From Aciduricibacillus chroicocephali (GTDB lineage: Bacteria > Bacillota > Bacilli > Bacillales > Amphibacillaceae), in contig NZ_CP129113.1 of the NCBI RefSeq assembly GCF_030762805.1, positions 441,001-505,000 of the forward strand: 64,000 bases of DNA. Direction: 5' to 3'. Shown one piece after another: positions 26,008 to 34,539 of the stretch (the first letter of the stretch is position 1; each line of letters opens with the position of its first letter). A model generated the notes under the pieces. That model was not told where the DNA came from, searched no databases, and worked only from the letters and a program-made list of their open reading frames with translations. Position numbers and translations under genes: made by a program.

Positions 26008-26267
26008 TTTTTTATGTACCCCCTGTTTTAATCTGTTTGGAAAAGGCCATTTTCAATTTGTGAATAAACTGTCGAAAAAGTACCTGTTATTAATCTTAGA
26101 TATAATACAGAGCTACTTCAAACAGAGGAAAATGAGAAAAATCAGTATATTTAACCATATACCTAGGTTAAGAGTTAAAAATCTCCACTTTGCCAAAACA
26201 TACTCCTAAATAGTTGGATTTGCTGTAAAATACAGGATTAAATTATTGTTTTGTGGAAGTTCTGGTA
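26008..26267. other. Intergenic region between ehuB and ytzI
   Basis: AT-rich stretch between divergent genes. No coding frame is supported. It must hold the ehuB promoter, but I find no -35/-10 pair convincing enough to place it; a TATTAT-like hexamer near 26100 on the minus strand is the best -10 candidate. Confidence 0.6.
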
Positions 26268-26296
26268 TTGCCGGATAAAGAGAGGGCGGTTATACT
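26268..26296 (+). promoter_or_regulatory. Promoter of ytzI-like gene
   Basis: -35 TTGCCG (26268-26273), 17-base spacer, -10 TATACT (26291-26296), about 30 bases before the ATG. Confidence 0.65.
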
Positions 26297-26325
26297 GATT
26301 AAAATGACTGGAGGAGGTGCGTGGC

Positions 26326-26469
26326 ATGCTCGTAGCAAGTATTGTCAGTGTCGTCTTGACATTGCTCGTGCTCGTACTGTCATTCGTGACAATCCAGAAA
26401 GGCTATGCGTTTAAACATACGGTTGATCCGTTGGAAACAGCCCGGAAAAAACGGGAAGAGAATACTTAA
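26326..26469 (+). CDS. ytzI: YtzI-like small membrane protein
   Basis: 47 residues: MLVASIVSVVLTLLVLVLSF is a single membrane helix, followed by VTIQKGYAFKHTVDPLE, the conserved KGY-(A/Q)-(F/Y)KH-VDPL pattern of YtzI-type proteins, and a charged tail. Very strong ribosome binding site GAGGAGGTG 6 bases upstream, own promoter and terminator, so it is a genuine monocistronic small gene. Function not known. Confidence 0.7.
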   Translation: MLVASIVSVVLTLLVLVLSFVTIQKGYAFKHTVDPLETARKKREENT

Positions 26470-26475
26470 ATACAG

Positions 26476-26512
26476 GAAACCCGCTTCACAGAAAATGTGA
26501 GCGGGTTTCTAT
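26476..26512. terminator. Bidirectional terminator ytzI / cwlK-like
   Basis: GAAACCCGCTTCACA / TGTGAGCGGGTTTC with a short loop and TATTTT after it on the plus strand; it overlaps the stop of the converging peptidase gene. Confidence 0.82.
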
Positions 26513-27069
26513 TTTGGCATATATCCTTCTTTCAGCTGGCTGATTGTAAGTCCGAAGTCCATTTGTAAATGAGGGTAGTCTTTGAAGCCAGGCCAGTCGC
26601 CGCCCCACTCAAATCCAAGTTCTTTTGCTAGGTCAACAACTTCCATCCAATCTGCTTTTCCATTGCCATTTCCATCATAATTCATGTCCCAAATGGCTTC
26701 ACCTTGGGAATTTTTCAATGCGAAGTCTACCGCCAGTCCGTAGTTATGGTATGATTCACCACCACGCGCATTCGTTACAATACTTCCTCCGGATGTTCTG
26801 CCTTGGGCATACAGCTCATCCTGGTCTGCGCTGCTACGGAAGTCATCGGTGATGAACATCGTGATCCCTCTATTTTCAGCTCTTTGAATTAGCTCATTTG
26901 TCTTATCTTCCACAGCAGGATAGAGTCCGGTTGGTACTTTTCCGTCTGAAGTATAGGCATAAGCTTCTCCGTCTGGAGTCTCTTGAGGCGAGCTTAAGAA
27001 ATGATAAATCGTCAAAACGGCCGCCAATAGGATGAGCCAGCCAATCACATCTCTTATAAAACGTTTCAT
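26509..27069 (-). CDS. M15 peptidase, CwlK-like L-Ala-D-Glu endopeptidase / carboxypeptidase
   Basis: 186 residues. An N-terminal hydrophobic helix (about residues 7-26) anchors or exports it; then an M15 (VanY/CwlK-type) zinc peptidase domain with ITDDFRSSADQDELYAQGRT, the first metal motif ESYHNYGLAVDF (H-x6-D) and the second WGGDWPGFKDYPHLQM (His). It would cleave peptide stems of peptidoglycan outside the membrane. The insert DMNYDGNGNGKADW looks like a calcium-binding DxDxDG-type loop. AAAGGAG upstream of ATG. Confidence 0.85.
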   Translation of the reverse strand: MKRFIRDVIGWLILLAAVLTIYHFLSSPQETPDGEAYAYTSDGKVPTGLYPAVEDKTNELIQRAENRGITMFITDDFRSSADQDELYAQGRTSGGSIVTNARGGESYHNYGLAVDFALKNSQGEAIWDMNYDGNGNGKADWMEVVDLAKELGFEWGGDWPGFKDYPHLQMDFGLTISQLKEGYMPK

Positions 27070-27411
27070 GTGTTCTCCTTTCTAAAACATCAAGATCCGC
27101 ACTGTCTATTTAGCTTTTATTATACAGGAAAAGCATTTCCCGTGCTTATGCAATCAATGGCAAACTAGGAAATCTGTCTTCATAAAGAAATTTACCGTAC
27201 GGAGAACTTTGATAAATTGAATAATAGCGTTAAGGATAGAGTTGGGGAGTGTGACAATACAGAGGTCATTTTAAACGATATAGTATCTTTGCCATAACAG
27301 AAGAGTGACTTAACTTAACTAGTTAGACAAAGAAGTCCCTGAACATTTTCGAGTGTCTATTTATATTTGAGCTAAGCAGCTTGCAGCTAGTCCGTGCACT
27401 CTTATATCATC
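27070..27411. other. Gene-free region between cwlK-like gene and proS leader
   Basis: About 340 bases without a supported gene. It holds a TATAAT on the minus strand (27124-27119), probably the -10 of the peptidase gene, though no matching -35 is seen. The remainder shows no clear repeat or ORF. Confidence 0.5.
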
Positions 27412-27440
27412 TTGACTTTGCAGCGTGCTGGATATATATT
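27412..27440 (+). promoter_or_regulatory. Promoter of the proS T-box transcript
   Basis: -35 TTGACT (27412-27417), 17-base spacer, -10 TATATT (27435-27440). Confidence 0.75.
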
Positions 27441-27460
27441 TAAGGAAGTATATTGATGCA

Positions 27461-27692
27461 ATGAAGCGGATTAGTACATTCCTGTTTTTCCGATATCAGA
27501 GAGGGGAGCATATGCTGGGAACTCCCTATTGGAACGGATTGGAACCTGCCGTTGAGCACGCCACGATAAGCTGGCGCGGTGCATGGCCGTTATCCATTCA
27601 AGTGTGCAGAGTTTCCTTTTCTGAGGATGTTTGCAAACAAGGGTGGTACCACCATGCTCGGTCCCTTATTTTGAGGACGGAGCTTTTTTTGT
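27461..27692 (+). promoter_or_regulatory. Proline-specific T-box riboswitch of proS
   Basis: The leader has the features of a T-box: AGCGGATTAGTA near 27464, CAGAGAGGGGAG in stem I (27499-27510), a specifier segment GGAACCTGCCG near 27541 with the Pro codon CCT after GAA, and the T-box sequence AAGGGTGGTACC at 27639-27650. The UGGU pairs with an ACCA tRNA end, meaning discriminator A; tRNA-Pro(TGG) in this window does have A there. A terminator (GCTCGGTCC / GGACGGAGC, one mismatch, then TTTTTTT) ends near 27692. Uncharged tRNA-Pro would favour read-through into proS. Confidence 0.88.
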
Positions 27693-27725
27693 GTTTAAAA
27701 ATATTACATAAAGCGGGTGCAATCA

Positions 27726-29165
27726 ATGGGCAAGAAAAACAAGCAGTTTGTCGAGAAAGTCACTGCAATGGAAGATGATTTCGCACAATGGTATACGGAT
27801 GTAGTCAAGCAGGCCGAACTTGTGGATTATGGTCCGGTACGAGGCACGATGATCATCAAGCCTTATGGTTATGCAATTTGGGAAAATATTCGGGACGAGA
27901 TTGACCATCGTATTAAGGAAACAGGTCATCAGAACGTGAGCTTCCCAATGTTTATTCCAGAAAGTCTCTTGCAGAAAGAAAAGGATCATATTGAAGGTTT
28001 CGCTCCCGAAGTAGCTTGGGTTACACATGGAGGAGAAGAGGAGCTACAGGAACGTCTTGTAGTCCGACCAACTTCTGAAGTACTTTTCTGTGAATACTAC
28101 TCTAAAAATATCCACTCTTACCGTGACTTGCCTATGCTCTATAACCAGTGGGCAAACGTTGTGCGTTGGGAAAAGACGACACGTCCATTCCTTCGTTCAC
28201 TTGAATTCCACTGGCAGGAAGGCCATACAGCACATGCGACACAGGAGGATGCAGAGCAGGAAACGAACAGAATGCTTGATATGTATGCTTCTGTATGTGA
28301 AGAGATACTCGCAATTCCTGTACTTAAAGGGCGCAAGACAGATAAAGAAAAATTCGCTGGAGCGGAATATACATTAACAATCGAAAGTCTGATGCATGAT
28401 GGGAAAGCCCTTCAATCCGGTACTTCGCATTACTTCGGTACAGGCTTTGCGGATGCATTCGATATCCGTTATTTGGATAAAGAAGGCAAGCAGCAACTCG
28501 TCCATCAGACTTCATGGGGAATTACAACACGCATTATCGGTGCATTGATCATGGTTCATGGTGACAACCGAGGCCTTGTCGTACCACCACGCATGGCACC
28601 AACTCAAGCGATGATCGTACCGATTGCCCAACATAAAGAAGGCGTACTTGATAAAGCTTATGAACTTCGTGATCGACTTAAGAAAATTGCCCGCGTTGAC
28701 ATCGATGCAAGTGACAAGATGCCTGGCTGGAAGTTCAACGAGTACGAAATGAAGGGTATTCCGATCCGTATTGAAATGGGTCCGAAAGATATCGAGAACA
28801 ATCAAGTTGTCCTTGCTCGCCGTGATACAGGGGAGAAGGAATTTGTTGCTCTTGAAGACTTGGAACTTCGTCTGCCAGCGCTCTTGGAAGAAATCCAAAA
28901 AGATCTCTTCGATAAAGCACTTGCACATCGTGAGGAAATGACATCTGTAGCTAAGACAATGGATGAGTTCGGTGAAATCCTTGAATCCAAAGGTGGTTTC
29001 ATCAAAGCGATGTGGTGTGGCGATGAAGCTTGCGAGGATAAAATCAAGGAAGAATTCTCTGCTACTTCCCGATGCATTCCGTTTGAACAGGAAAAGGTTT
29101 CTGAGACTTGTGTTTGCTGTGGCAAGCCGGCTAAGGAACTCGTTTACTGGGGTAAAGCTTATTAA
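27726..29165 (+). CDS. proS: Prolyl-tRNA synthetase, short (type 3, archaeal/eukaryal-like) form
   Basis: 479-residue class II synthetase, clearly the short form without the editing insertion found in the ~565-residue bacterial ProS. Motif 2 region: [15 protein letters not shown] and [24 protein letters not shown]; motif 3 region: [20 protein letters not shown]; then an anticodon-binding domain and a C-terminal cysteine cluster (WCGDEAC ... [11 protein letters not shown]) ending WGKAY, as in type 3 enzymes. It charges tRNA-Pro. ATG 27726 is preferred over GTG 27717; the binding site GCGGG is modest. T-box control is upstream. Bacillaceae that have this form often also carry a long ProS elsewhere. 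Confidence 0.93.
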   Translation: MGKKNKQFVEKVTAMEDDFAQWYTDVVKQAELVDYGPVRGTMIIKPYGYAIWENIRDEIDHRIKETGHQNVSFPMFIPESLLQKEKDHIEGFAPEVAWVTHGGEEELQERLVVRPTSEVLFCEYYSKNIHSYRDLPMLYNQWANVVRWEKTTRPFLRSLEFHWQEGHTAHATQEDAEQETNRMLDMYASVCEEILAIPVLKGRKTDKEKFAGAEYTLTIESLMHDGKALQSGTSHYFGTGFADAFDIRYLDKEGKQQLVHQTSWGITTRIIGALIMVHGDNRGLVVPPRMAPTQAMIVPIAQHKEGVLDKAYELRDRLKKIARVDIDASDKMPGWKFNEYEMKGIPIRIEMGPKDIENNQVVLARRDTGEKEFVALEDLELRLPALLEEIQKDLFDKALAHREEMTSVAKTMDEFGEILESKGGFIKAMWCGDEACEDKIKEEFSATSRCIPFEQEKVSETCVCCGKPAKELVYWGKAY

Positions 29166-29178
29166 TATAAGAAAAAAG

Positions 29179-29210
29179 ACCGAGCGTCCGTATGGGAGCT
29201 CGGTTTCTTT
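29179..29210 (+). terminator. Terminator after proS
   Basis: ACCGAGC / GCTCGGT stem (7 bp, 12-base loop) followed by TTCTTTG. Confidence 0.75.
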
Positions 29211-29224
29211 GTGTTGCTAAGATA

Positions 29225-29698
29225 TTAAAGCAAACGTTCAATTTCCGGCCCAATCTTCTCAGGTTTTGTTACTGGAGCAAAGCGTTTAACGACATTTCCA
29301 TTTCTATCAACCAGAAATTTTGTGAAATTCCATTTGATTTTCTCACCAAGAAGTCCCGATGTTTTCTCGGTCAAATATTTAAAGAGGGGATGGACATCTG
29401 GACCTTTCACATTCACTTTCTTATAGAAGGGGAAGGTTGTACCATAGTTTAAATTGCATTGGGTGGAAATGTCACGATCGCTAAGCGGTTCTTGATTCAT
29501 GAATTGATTACACGGAAAGCCGAGTACATGGAATCCTCTGCTCTTATACTTCTGATAGAGAGCCTCAAGTGCCTCAAGTTGAGGGGCAAAACCACAACCA
29601 GTTGCTGTATTGACGATCAGGAGAACATCACCTTGAAAAGTATCCATTGAAGCAACAGTTCCGTCAGGGGATTCAATGCTGTACTTGTAAACGGACAA
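29225..29698 (-). CDS. Glutathione peroxidase family thiol peroxidase (BsaA-like)
   Basis: 157 residues, thioredoxin fold. The peroxidatic cysteine is in NTATGCGFAPQ, followed by LGFPCNQFMNQEP with the second conserved Cys/Gln region and KWNFTKFLVDRNG with the catalytic Trp-Asn-Phe-Thr-Lys motif. It is the cysteine, thioredoxin-dependent type typical of Firmicutes and would reduce peroxides in the cytoplasm. TTG 29698 is chosen because GGAG lies 9 bases upstream; the other TTG at 29704 is only 3 bases from it. Confidence 0.88.
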   Translation of the reverse strand: MSVYKYSIESPDGTVASMDTFQGDVLLIVNTATGCGFAPQLEALEALYQKYKSRGFHVLGFPCNQFMNQEPLSDRDISTQCNLNYGTTFPFYKKVNVKGPDVHPLFKYLTEKTSGLLGEKIKWNFTKFLVDRNGNVVKRFAPVTKPEKIGPEIERLL

Positions 29699-29769
29699 GT
29701 TCAATCACTCCAATCCTTATTGGTTGCAGACAACATATCATAGGCTGGATGAAAGTGCCAAGAACAATG

Positions 29770-29805
29770 AAAAAGCAGATTCGCGCAATGACGAGTCTGC
29801 TTTTT
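29770..29805. terminator. Terminator of trhO
   Basis: AAAAAGCAGA / TCTGCTTTTT, 10-bp stem ending in A- and T-runs on both strands, just beyond the trhO stop codon. Confidence 0.8.
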
Positions 29806-29808
29806 GTA

Positions 29809-30774
29809 TTATGCGTGTGTTGGAAGGCTTTCGCCAATCGCTTCAAGTCGTGCTTGTACTTCATCTTCTGAAAGCTCATGTTCTTTAACGTACATGTTGC
29901 GTGGGCTCACACGGCACTCATGTGTACACCCTCGCAAGTACTTATGTTCATTCTCCTCAGAGCAGAGGAACTGGCGATTGCACTCAGGGTTTGCGCAGTT
30001 AATATAGCGCTCGCATGGTTCGCCATCAAAGTATTCACGGCCAACAACAACATGTTCTTTCTGGTTAACTGGAACTGCAATGCGCTCATCGAATACGTAG
30101 CACTGTCCATCCCAAAGTTCGCCTTGAACTTCAGGGTCTTTTCCATAAGTTACAATACCACCATGCAGCTGGCTAACATCTTCAAAACCTTCACGCTTAA
30201 GCCAGCCGGAGAATTTCTCACAACGAATTCCGCCAGTGCAGTATGTGAGGATGCGTTTGCCTTCAAGCATTTCTTTATTATCACGGACCCATTCCGGCAA
30301 TTCACGGAACGTCTCGATATCCGGGCGTATCGCACCGCGGAAATGTCCGAGGTCGTATTCATAATCATTGCGGGCATCGAGCACGATAGTGTCTTCAGCC
30401 TGCATTGCTTCAAACCACTCTTTTGGTGACAAATACTTTCCTGTCAATTCTTTTGGCTTAATATCGTCTTCCAGGCTCAAGTTGACAAGCTCCGGACGCG
30501 GACGGCAGTGCATTTTCTTGAATGCATGGCCATCGTGGTCGTCAATCTTGAAAATTGTATCATGGAAGAGTGGGCTATTTTTCATCATGTCCATATACTG
30601 TTCAGTCTGCTCATAAGTACCTGAAACAGTGCCATTAATACCTTCTTTGGCAATAAGGATGCGTCCTTTTAGACCGAGATCCTTACAGAACTTCAAATGT
30701 TCATCTGCAGTCTGTTCAGGGTCTTCAATCTCTACATAGTTGTAGTAAAGTAAAACGCGATATTGTTCTGTCAT
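29809..30774 (-). CDS. trhO: tRNA uridine(34) hydroxylase TrhO (rhodanese-related)
   Basis: 321 residues. N-terminal acylphosphatase-like domain ([15 protein letters not shown], then [20 protein letters not shown]), central rhodanese domain (about 120-215: [22 protein letters not shown]) with the active-site cysteine in [14 protein letters not shown], and a C-terminal zinc-like cysteine region ([22 protein letters not shown], then RGCTHECR). It forms 5-hydroxyuridine at position 34 of tRNAs. The start at 30774 has AGGTGG 9 bases upstream; the frame from 30813 lacks a site. Confidence 0.92.
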   Translation of the reverse strand: MTEQYRVLLYYNYVEIEDPEQTADEHLKFCKDLGLKGRILIAKEGINGTVSGTYEQTEQYMDMMKNSPLFHDTIFKIDDHDGHAFKKMHCRPRPELVNLSLEDDIKPKELTGKYLSPKEWFEAMQAEDTIVLDARNDYEYDLGHFRGAIRPDIETFRELPEWVRDNKEMLEGKRILTYCTGGIRCEKFSGWLKREGFEDVSQLHGGIVTYGKDPEVQGELWDGQCYVFDERIAVPVNQKEHVVVGREYFDGEPCERYINCANPECNRQFLCSEENEHKYLRGCTHECRVSPRNMYVKEHELSEDEVQARLEAIGESLPTHA

Positions 30775-31059
30775 CAGTTGGAACCACCTGTCATTTATAT
30801 TTGCAAGATACAAATGTCGGTTCGGATATTTGATTTTTCATCTTGCACAAACGGTATTATATCAACGTTTTTTGCAATTTTCAATGGGGGTTGCAGGGAT
30901 AATTGCATGAAACTATTGAATTGGAAAGGGCATGCAAAACTAAAAGTACAATAAAACTCTTGTATCCCTATTGTGTATAAATATGCGAACAGACGCAGAA
31001 GTAAAAACTGTTATATAATAAATTTATAAATAAAATAGGTGCGGAAAGGATTTTGGGAA

Positions 31060-32193
31060 ATGGCAAGAATTATTATAGTTGGCGGTGGCATTCTTGGTGC
31101 AGCGACAGCATATCGACTCGCAAAAGCAGGAGCGGATGTAACTCTCATTGACTCAAAAGATCCGGGACAGGCTACAGATGCTGGAGCTGGCATTGTTTGT
31201 CCTTGGGTATCCAAAAGGCGTAATCCGGATTGGTATGCATTGGCAAAAGGCGGAGCACGTATTTATCAAGATTTGGTTAAAGAGCTAGAAGATGATGGCA
31301 TTACAGAGACAGGTTATGCGAAAGTCGGTTCCCTCAGCTTGCAGGAAGAAGGCCATAAGCTTCAGGAATTGTACGATATTATTTTGCAAAGAAGAGAGGG
31401 TGCTCCGGAAATCGGTGAAGTCGAGCTAATTGGTGAGCATGAAGTTCGAAGTCGCTTCCCTCTATTGAGGAGCGGATTTGGAGCTGTCTATGTATCAGGA
31501 GGAGCACGAGTAGATGGCAGGCTGCTAAGAGATGCCTTGCTGGATGGGGCTCGTCTATATGGGCTTAAACAAGTGGAAGGAAAAGCATTCCTTCTTCGGG
31601 AAGGGAATCGAATCCATGGTGTTAAAGTAGGAGATAAGGAACTTGCAGCCGATCAAGTCATTGCTGTTAATGGAGCATGGATGCAAGAGCTTCTCGAACC
31701 TCTGTTTACTGACAGCGGACTTTATTTCGATGTCAGGCCACAGCGGGCGCAGATTATCCATCTCGAAATGACAGGTATGGATGGCAGCGAGTGGCCGGTT
31801 GTAAAATCACCCTTTAATCAATATATGCTCGTATCAGGCAACCGGCTTATTGTCGGAGCGACCCAGGAGAACAATACCGGATTTGATCGTCGTATGACTG
31901 TGGGTGGGATTCATGAAATTCTCCACAAGGCTTTGGATCTAGCTCCTTCTTTAAGGGAAGCTACCGTGGTGGAGACTCGGGTTGGCTTCAGACCGATGAC
32001 CCCGGAGTCTGTGCCAGTAATGGGACTGATCCCAGGGTATGAGAATCTGTATGTCGCAAACGGGCTTGGATCGTCAGGATTGACAATGGCGCCTTACATG
32101 GCAAAGCAGCTTGCTAGCCTCGCGCTTGGAGAGCAGCTGGATGTCGAGATTGAAAATTACAAGCCGAGCAGAATTATAAAGAAGAAACGATAA
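31060..32193 (+). CDS. FAD-dependent oxidoreductase, DAO family
   Basis: 377 residues. N-terminal dinucleotide-binding motif RIIIVGGGILGAATAYRLAKAG, then IDSKDPGQATDAGAGIVCPW, and a C-terminal FAD-contact segment VGFRPMTPESVPVMGLIPG with YVANGLGSSGLTMAPYMA. This is the D-amino-acid oxidase/glycine oxidase/D-amino-acid-dehydrogenase superfamily; which substrate it oxidises cannot be told. The start at 31060 follows AAAGGA by 9 bases; the longer frame from 31039 contains that site inside it. Single gene, neighbours unrelated. Confidence 0.85.
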   Translation: MARIIIVGGGILGAATAYRLAKAGADVTLIDSKDPGQATDAGAGIVCPWVSKRRNPDWYALAKGGARIYQDLVKELEDDGITETGYAKVGSLSLQEEGHKLQELYDIILQRREGAPEIGEVELIGEHEVRSRFPLLRSGFGAVYVSGGARVDGRLLRDALLDGARLYGLKQVEGKAFLLREGNRIHGVKVGDKELAADQVIAVNGAWMQELLEPLFTDSGLYFDVRPQRAQIIHLEMTGMDGSEWPVVKSPFNQYMLVSGNRLIVGATQENNTGFDRRMTVGGIHEILHKALDLAPSLREATVVETRVGFRPMTPESVPVMGLIPGYENLYVANGLGSSGLTMAPYMAKQLASLALGEQLDVEIENYKPSRIIKKKR

Positions 32194-32194
32194 A

Positions 32195-32255
32195 TTCATT
32201 CGTATTCCATGTTTAGTTTATCTGTTGGAAGGAATACTTCAGATAAACGAATGAA
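32195..32255. repeat. Long imperfect inverted repeat before the stress flavoprotein gene
   Basis: Outer arms TTCATTCG / CGAATGAA and inner arms TTTATCTG / CAGATAAA form a 16-bp stem; the left arm carries an extra 14 bases between its two halves. There is no T-run after it, only the AAGGAG of the next gene. It might end the upstream transcript or act in the next gene's 5' region. Confidence 0.6.
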
Positions 32256-32272
32256 ACAAGGAGTGTGAACTA

Positions 32273-32695
32273 ATGGATAAAAAAGAAGTGAAAAAAGCAG
32301 TTGAGAACATCCTGGAAAACAGTTATGTTGGAACGATGTCTACAATAAGCAATGACAAGCCTAATGCTCGTTATATGACGTTTTTCCATGATGATCTGAA
32401 ACTTTATACAATTACAAGCAAGGAAACACATAAAGTTGACGAGCTCGAGAAAAATCCGTATACGCATGTGTTGCTCGGATACGATGGCGAAGGATTCGGA
32501 GACGATTATGTAGAATATGAGGGCAAGGTAAAGCAGAGCGATAATCAGAAGCTGATTGACAAGCTGTGGAATGATAAAATGGGCTACTGGTTTAATGGTC
32601 CGGATGACGAGAGAATTCTAATTCTCGAAATTGAACCGCTGCACGTCCGCCTTCTGAATAAAAAAGGCCAGCCTTCACAGGAAATCGATCTTTAA
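32273..32695 (+). CDS. General stress protein 26-like pyridoxamine-phosphate-oxidase-fold protein
   Basis: 140 residues, split-barrel FMN-binding fold: SYVGTMSTISNDKPNARYM, DDLKLYTITSKETHKVDELEKNP, and FGDDYVEYEGKVK are the YdaG/general-stress-26 pattern. Probably a cytoplasmic FMN-dependent reductase of unknown substrate. AAGGAG upstream. A possible SigB-type promoter (GTTTAG 32211, 14 bases, GGAATA 32231) lies inside the inverted repeat but its -10 is off consensus, so SigB control is only suggested. Confidence 0.8.
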   Translation: MDKKEVKKAVENILENSYVGTMSTISNDKPNARYMTFFHDDLKLYTITSKETHKVDELEKNPYTHVLLGYDGEGFGDDYVEYEGKVKQSDNQKLIDKLWNDKMGYWFNGPDDERILILEIEPLHVRLLNKKGQPSQEIDL

Positions 32696-32770
32696 ATTGA
32701 TGGAGTAGCTTGACTTTTTTGAATCATTTCAAAAAAAAATGCAGTTTTTAAAAATATTTATCTAATTCGC

Positions 32771-32799
32771 TTGCATTTTCCAATTGAAAAGGGTAAAGT
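32771..32799 (+). promoter_or_regulatory. Promoter of cold shock gene
   Basis: -35 TTGCAT (32771-32776), 17-base spacer, -10 TAAAGT (32794-32799), giving an untranslated leader of about 115 nt, as is usual for csp genes where the leader folds with temperature. Confidence 0.65.
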
Positions 32800-32922
32800 A
32801 ATAAGAGCAAAAGGAAATTGAAATTGGAATAATACTTTACGATCTCTTTGAACAAAGCGGTGTAAAAGTATTTATCATCATTCAATTACTTTGCACGATA
32901 TTTGTCTAAGGAGGTCATTTAA

Positions 32923-33120
32923 ATGACTGGTAAAGTAAAATGGTTTAACGCAGAAAAAGGTTTTGGTTTCATCGAACGCGAAGACGGTGACGATGTATTC
33001 GTACACTTCTCTGCTATTCAAACTGAAGGATTCAAAACGCTTGAAGAAGGCGAAGATGTAGAATTCGAAATCGTTGAAGGCAACCGTGGCCCACAGGCTG
33101 CTAACGTAACTCGCCTCTAA
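32923..33120 (+). CDS. Cold shock protein, CspB/CspD family
   Basis: 65-residue OB-fold RNA chaperone. [18 protein letters not shown] holds RNP1 (KGFGFIE), [10 protein letters not shown] holds RNP2 (VFVHF), and [11 protein letters not shown] is the C-terminal signature. It binds single-stranded RNA and DNA and helps translation in the cold. AAGGAGG lies 9-10 bases before the ATG. The sequence mixes features of CspB, CspC and CspD, so no paralogue letter is given. Confidence 0.95.
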   Translation: MTGKVKWFNAEKGFGFIEREDGDDVFVHFSAIQTEGFKTLEEGEDVEFEIVEGNRGPQAANVTRL

Positions 33121-33144
33121 TTTGACGATTACTATACAGCGAGA

Positions 33145-33180
33145 AAAAGGCTTATCTTTCGAGATAAGCCTTTTATTTTT
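33145..33180 (+). terminator. Terminator of the cold shock gene
   Basis: AAAAGGCTTATCT / AGATAAGCCTTTT with loop TTCG, followed by ATTTTTTATTTTTT. Confidence 0.92.
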
Positions 33181-33205
33181 TATTTTTTCTTCGGAGGAAT
33201 AGCGA

Positions 33206-33508
33206 ATGGAACGGAAAGATATTGAATCCCAAGTAATTGAAAGCTATAAAAAAGATGAACAGATGATGATTCTTGTCTTCGCTCAGTGGTGCATTAATCA
33301 TGAGCTTGATCCTGAGGAACTTTACATAAAAGCTTATCCTGAGCAGGTGAAGAACCCGGCTCTTCATCATGCACTGGAGTTAACTGTACCGAAAACCGAG
33401 GCTGGAGAAATTGCAGACGAGACACTGTTTAATGTGCTTGACCTGTTTGGTAATCATGACCTTGCCTTCATCGTCCAGGAAGAAATAGAAAAACGGAAGC
33501 AATCCTGA
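33206..33508 (+). CDS. Conserved-looking hypothetical protein, 100 residues
   Basis: Acidic, helical, cytoplasmic protein (MERKDIESQVIESYKKDEQM, FAQWCINHELDPEELYIKAYPEQ). No motif that names a function; a single Cys-rich feature is absent. The frame has a good site (CGGAGGA about 8 bases upstream) and its own terminator, whose left arm lies inside the last codons, so it is a real gene. Confidence 0.7.
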   Translation: MERKDIESQVIESYKKDEQMMILVFAQWCINHELDPEELYIKAYPEQVKNPALHHALELTVPKTEAGEIADETLFNVLDLFGNHDLAFIVQEEIEKRKQS

Positions 33509-33534
33509 TAGGTAGGAGAGCTTCCGTTTTTTTT
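33491..33534 (+). terminator. Terminator overlapping the end of the 100-residue gene
   Basis: AAACGGAAGC (33491-33500, inside the coding sequence) pairs with GCTTCCGTTT (33520-33529), followed by eight T residues in total. Confidence 0.85.
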
Positions 33535-33568
33535 GCATGATATCTTATCTTTTAGAAAGAAGAGTGCT

Positions 33569-34447
33569 TTATCTTTCCAAATACTTGATTAAAGCCTGTG
33601 TTCCGCTGTCTTCTTCGCCCATTTCAGCCAATTGTTTATAAAGATCAAGTGCGAGTGTAAGACTTGGAAGTTGAATGCCCATCTCAACAGCGCTTTCCAA
33701 AGCAATTGTCATATCTTTAATGAAATGTTTTACATAAAATCCTGGTGCATAATCGCCCTTCAGCATACGTGGACCGAGATTCTGAAGAGCCCAGCTGTTC
33801 GCTGCTCCGGATGAAACAGTTTCTATCATTTGGGCAGGATTGAGTCCTGCTGCCTTAGCATATACGATTGCTTCACAGACACCCATCATGTTTGATGCAT
33901 TCGTAATCTGATTGCACATTTTTGCATGTTGGCCTGAGCCAGCAGGACCATGAAGCATCAAATTCGTTCCCATTGTTTCGAAAATGGGACGCAAATAGTC
34001 GAAAGCTTCAGGGACGCCGCCTGCCATAATGGCGAGCGTAGCATTCTTGGCGCCGATATCTCCGCCTGACACCGGAGCGTCTACTGCATGAATTCCTTTT
34101 TTAGCTGCTGCTTCAGCGATTTTCTGGGCGAGCAAAGGCTTCGAAGTTGTCATATCTACAAGATAGCTTCCTTCTTTAGCATTATTGAGCAAGCCTTCTT
34201 CTCCAAAATAGACTTCCTCTACATCTTTTGGGTAGCCGATCATTGTGATAATGATATCTGATTCACGGGCAAGTTCAGCGACAGTTTCTTTCCAGAAGGC
34301 TCCCGCGGCGATCAAGTCAAGCGCCTTTTCCTGCGTTCTTGTATATACGTTCAATGGGTAGCCTGCATTCTGAATATGACCTGCCATGCTTTTCCCCATG
34401 ACGCCCGTTCCGATAAAGCCGACAATCGGTTTTTTCTGGCTTGTCAT
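33569..34447 (-). CDS. NAD(P)-dependent beta-hydroxyacid dehydrogenase (YkwC-like)
   Basis: 292 residues, 3-hydroxyisobutyrate/6-phosphogluconate-dehydrogenase-like. Rossmann motif VGFIGTGVMGKSMAGHIQNAG, substrate loop DAPVSGGDIGAKNATLAIMAGG, and the catalytic lysine region GSGQHAKMCNQI. Soluble. ATG 34447 has AAGGAG 9 bases upstream; the ATG at 34456 touches that site. The substrate within the family is not determined. Confidence 0.88.
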   Translation of the reverse strand: MTSQKKPIVGFIGTGVMGKSMAGHIQNAGYPLNVYTRTQEKALDLIAAGAFWKETVAELARESDIIITMIGYPKDVEEVYFGEEGLLNNAKEGSYLVDMTTSKPLLAQKIAEAAAKKGIHAVDAPVSGGDIGAKNATLAIMAGGVPEAFDYLRPIFETMGTNLMLHGPAGSGQHAKMCNQITNASNMMGVCEAIVYAKAAGLNPAQMIETVSSGAANSWALQNLGPRMLKGDYAPGFYVKHFIKDMTIALESAVEMGIQLPSLTLALDLYKQLAEMGEEDSGTQALIKYLER

Positions 34448-34539
34448 TATGTACATCTCCTTTTCCAGACAATTTTCCTTTTCCTTCATTGTAATTCAAT
34501 TTAGAATAATAATACAGAAAAGAAAGATGGTGCAGAATT

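Noticed and set aside
27425..27778. 117-residue frame before proS
   Set aside because: It runs through the T-box leader and its terminator hairpin and into proS in another frame; no homology visible.
32211..32236. SigB promoter for the stress flavoprotein gene
   Set aside because: GTTTAG fits but GGAATA is off the GGGTAT/GGGAAT pattern; kept only as a possibility in the gene entry.
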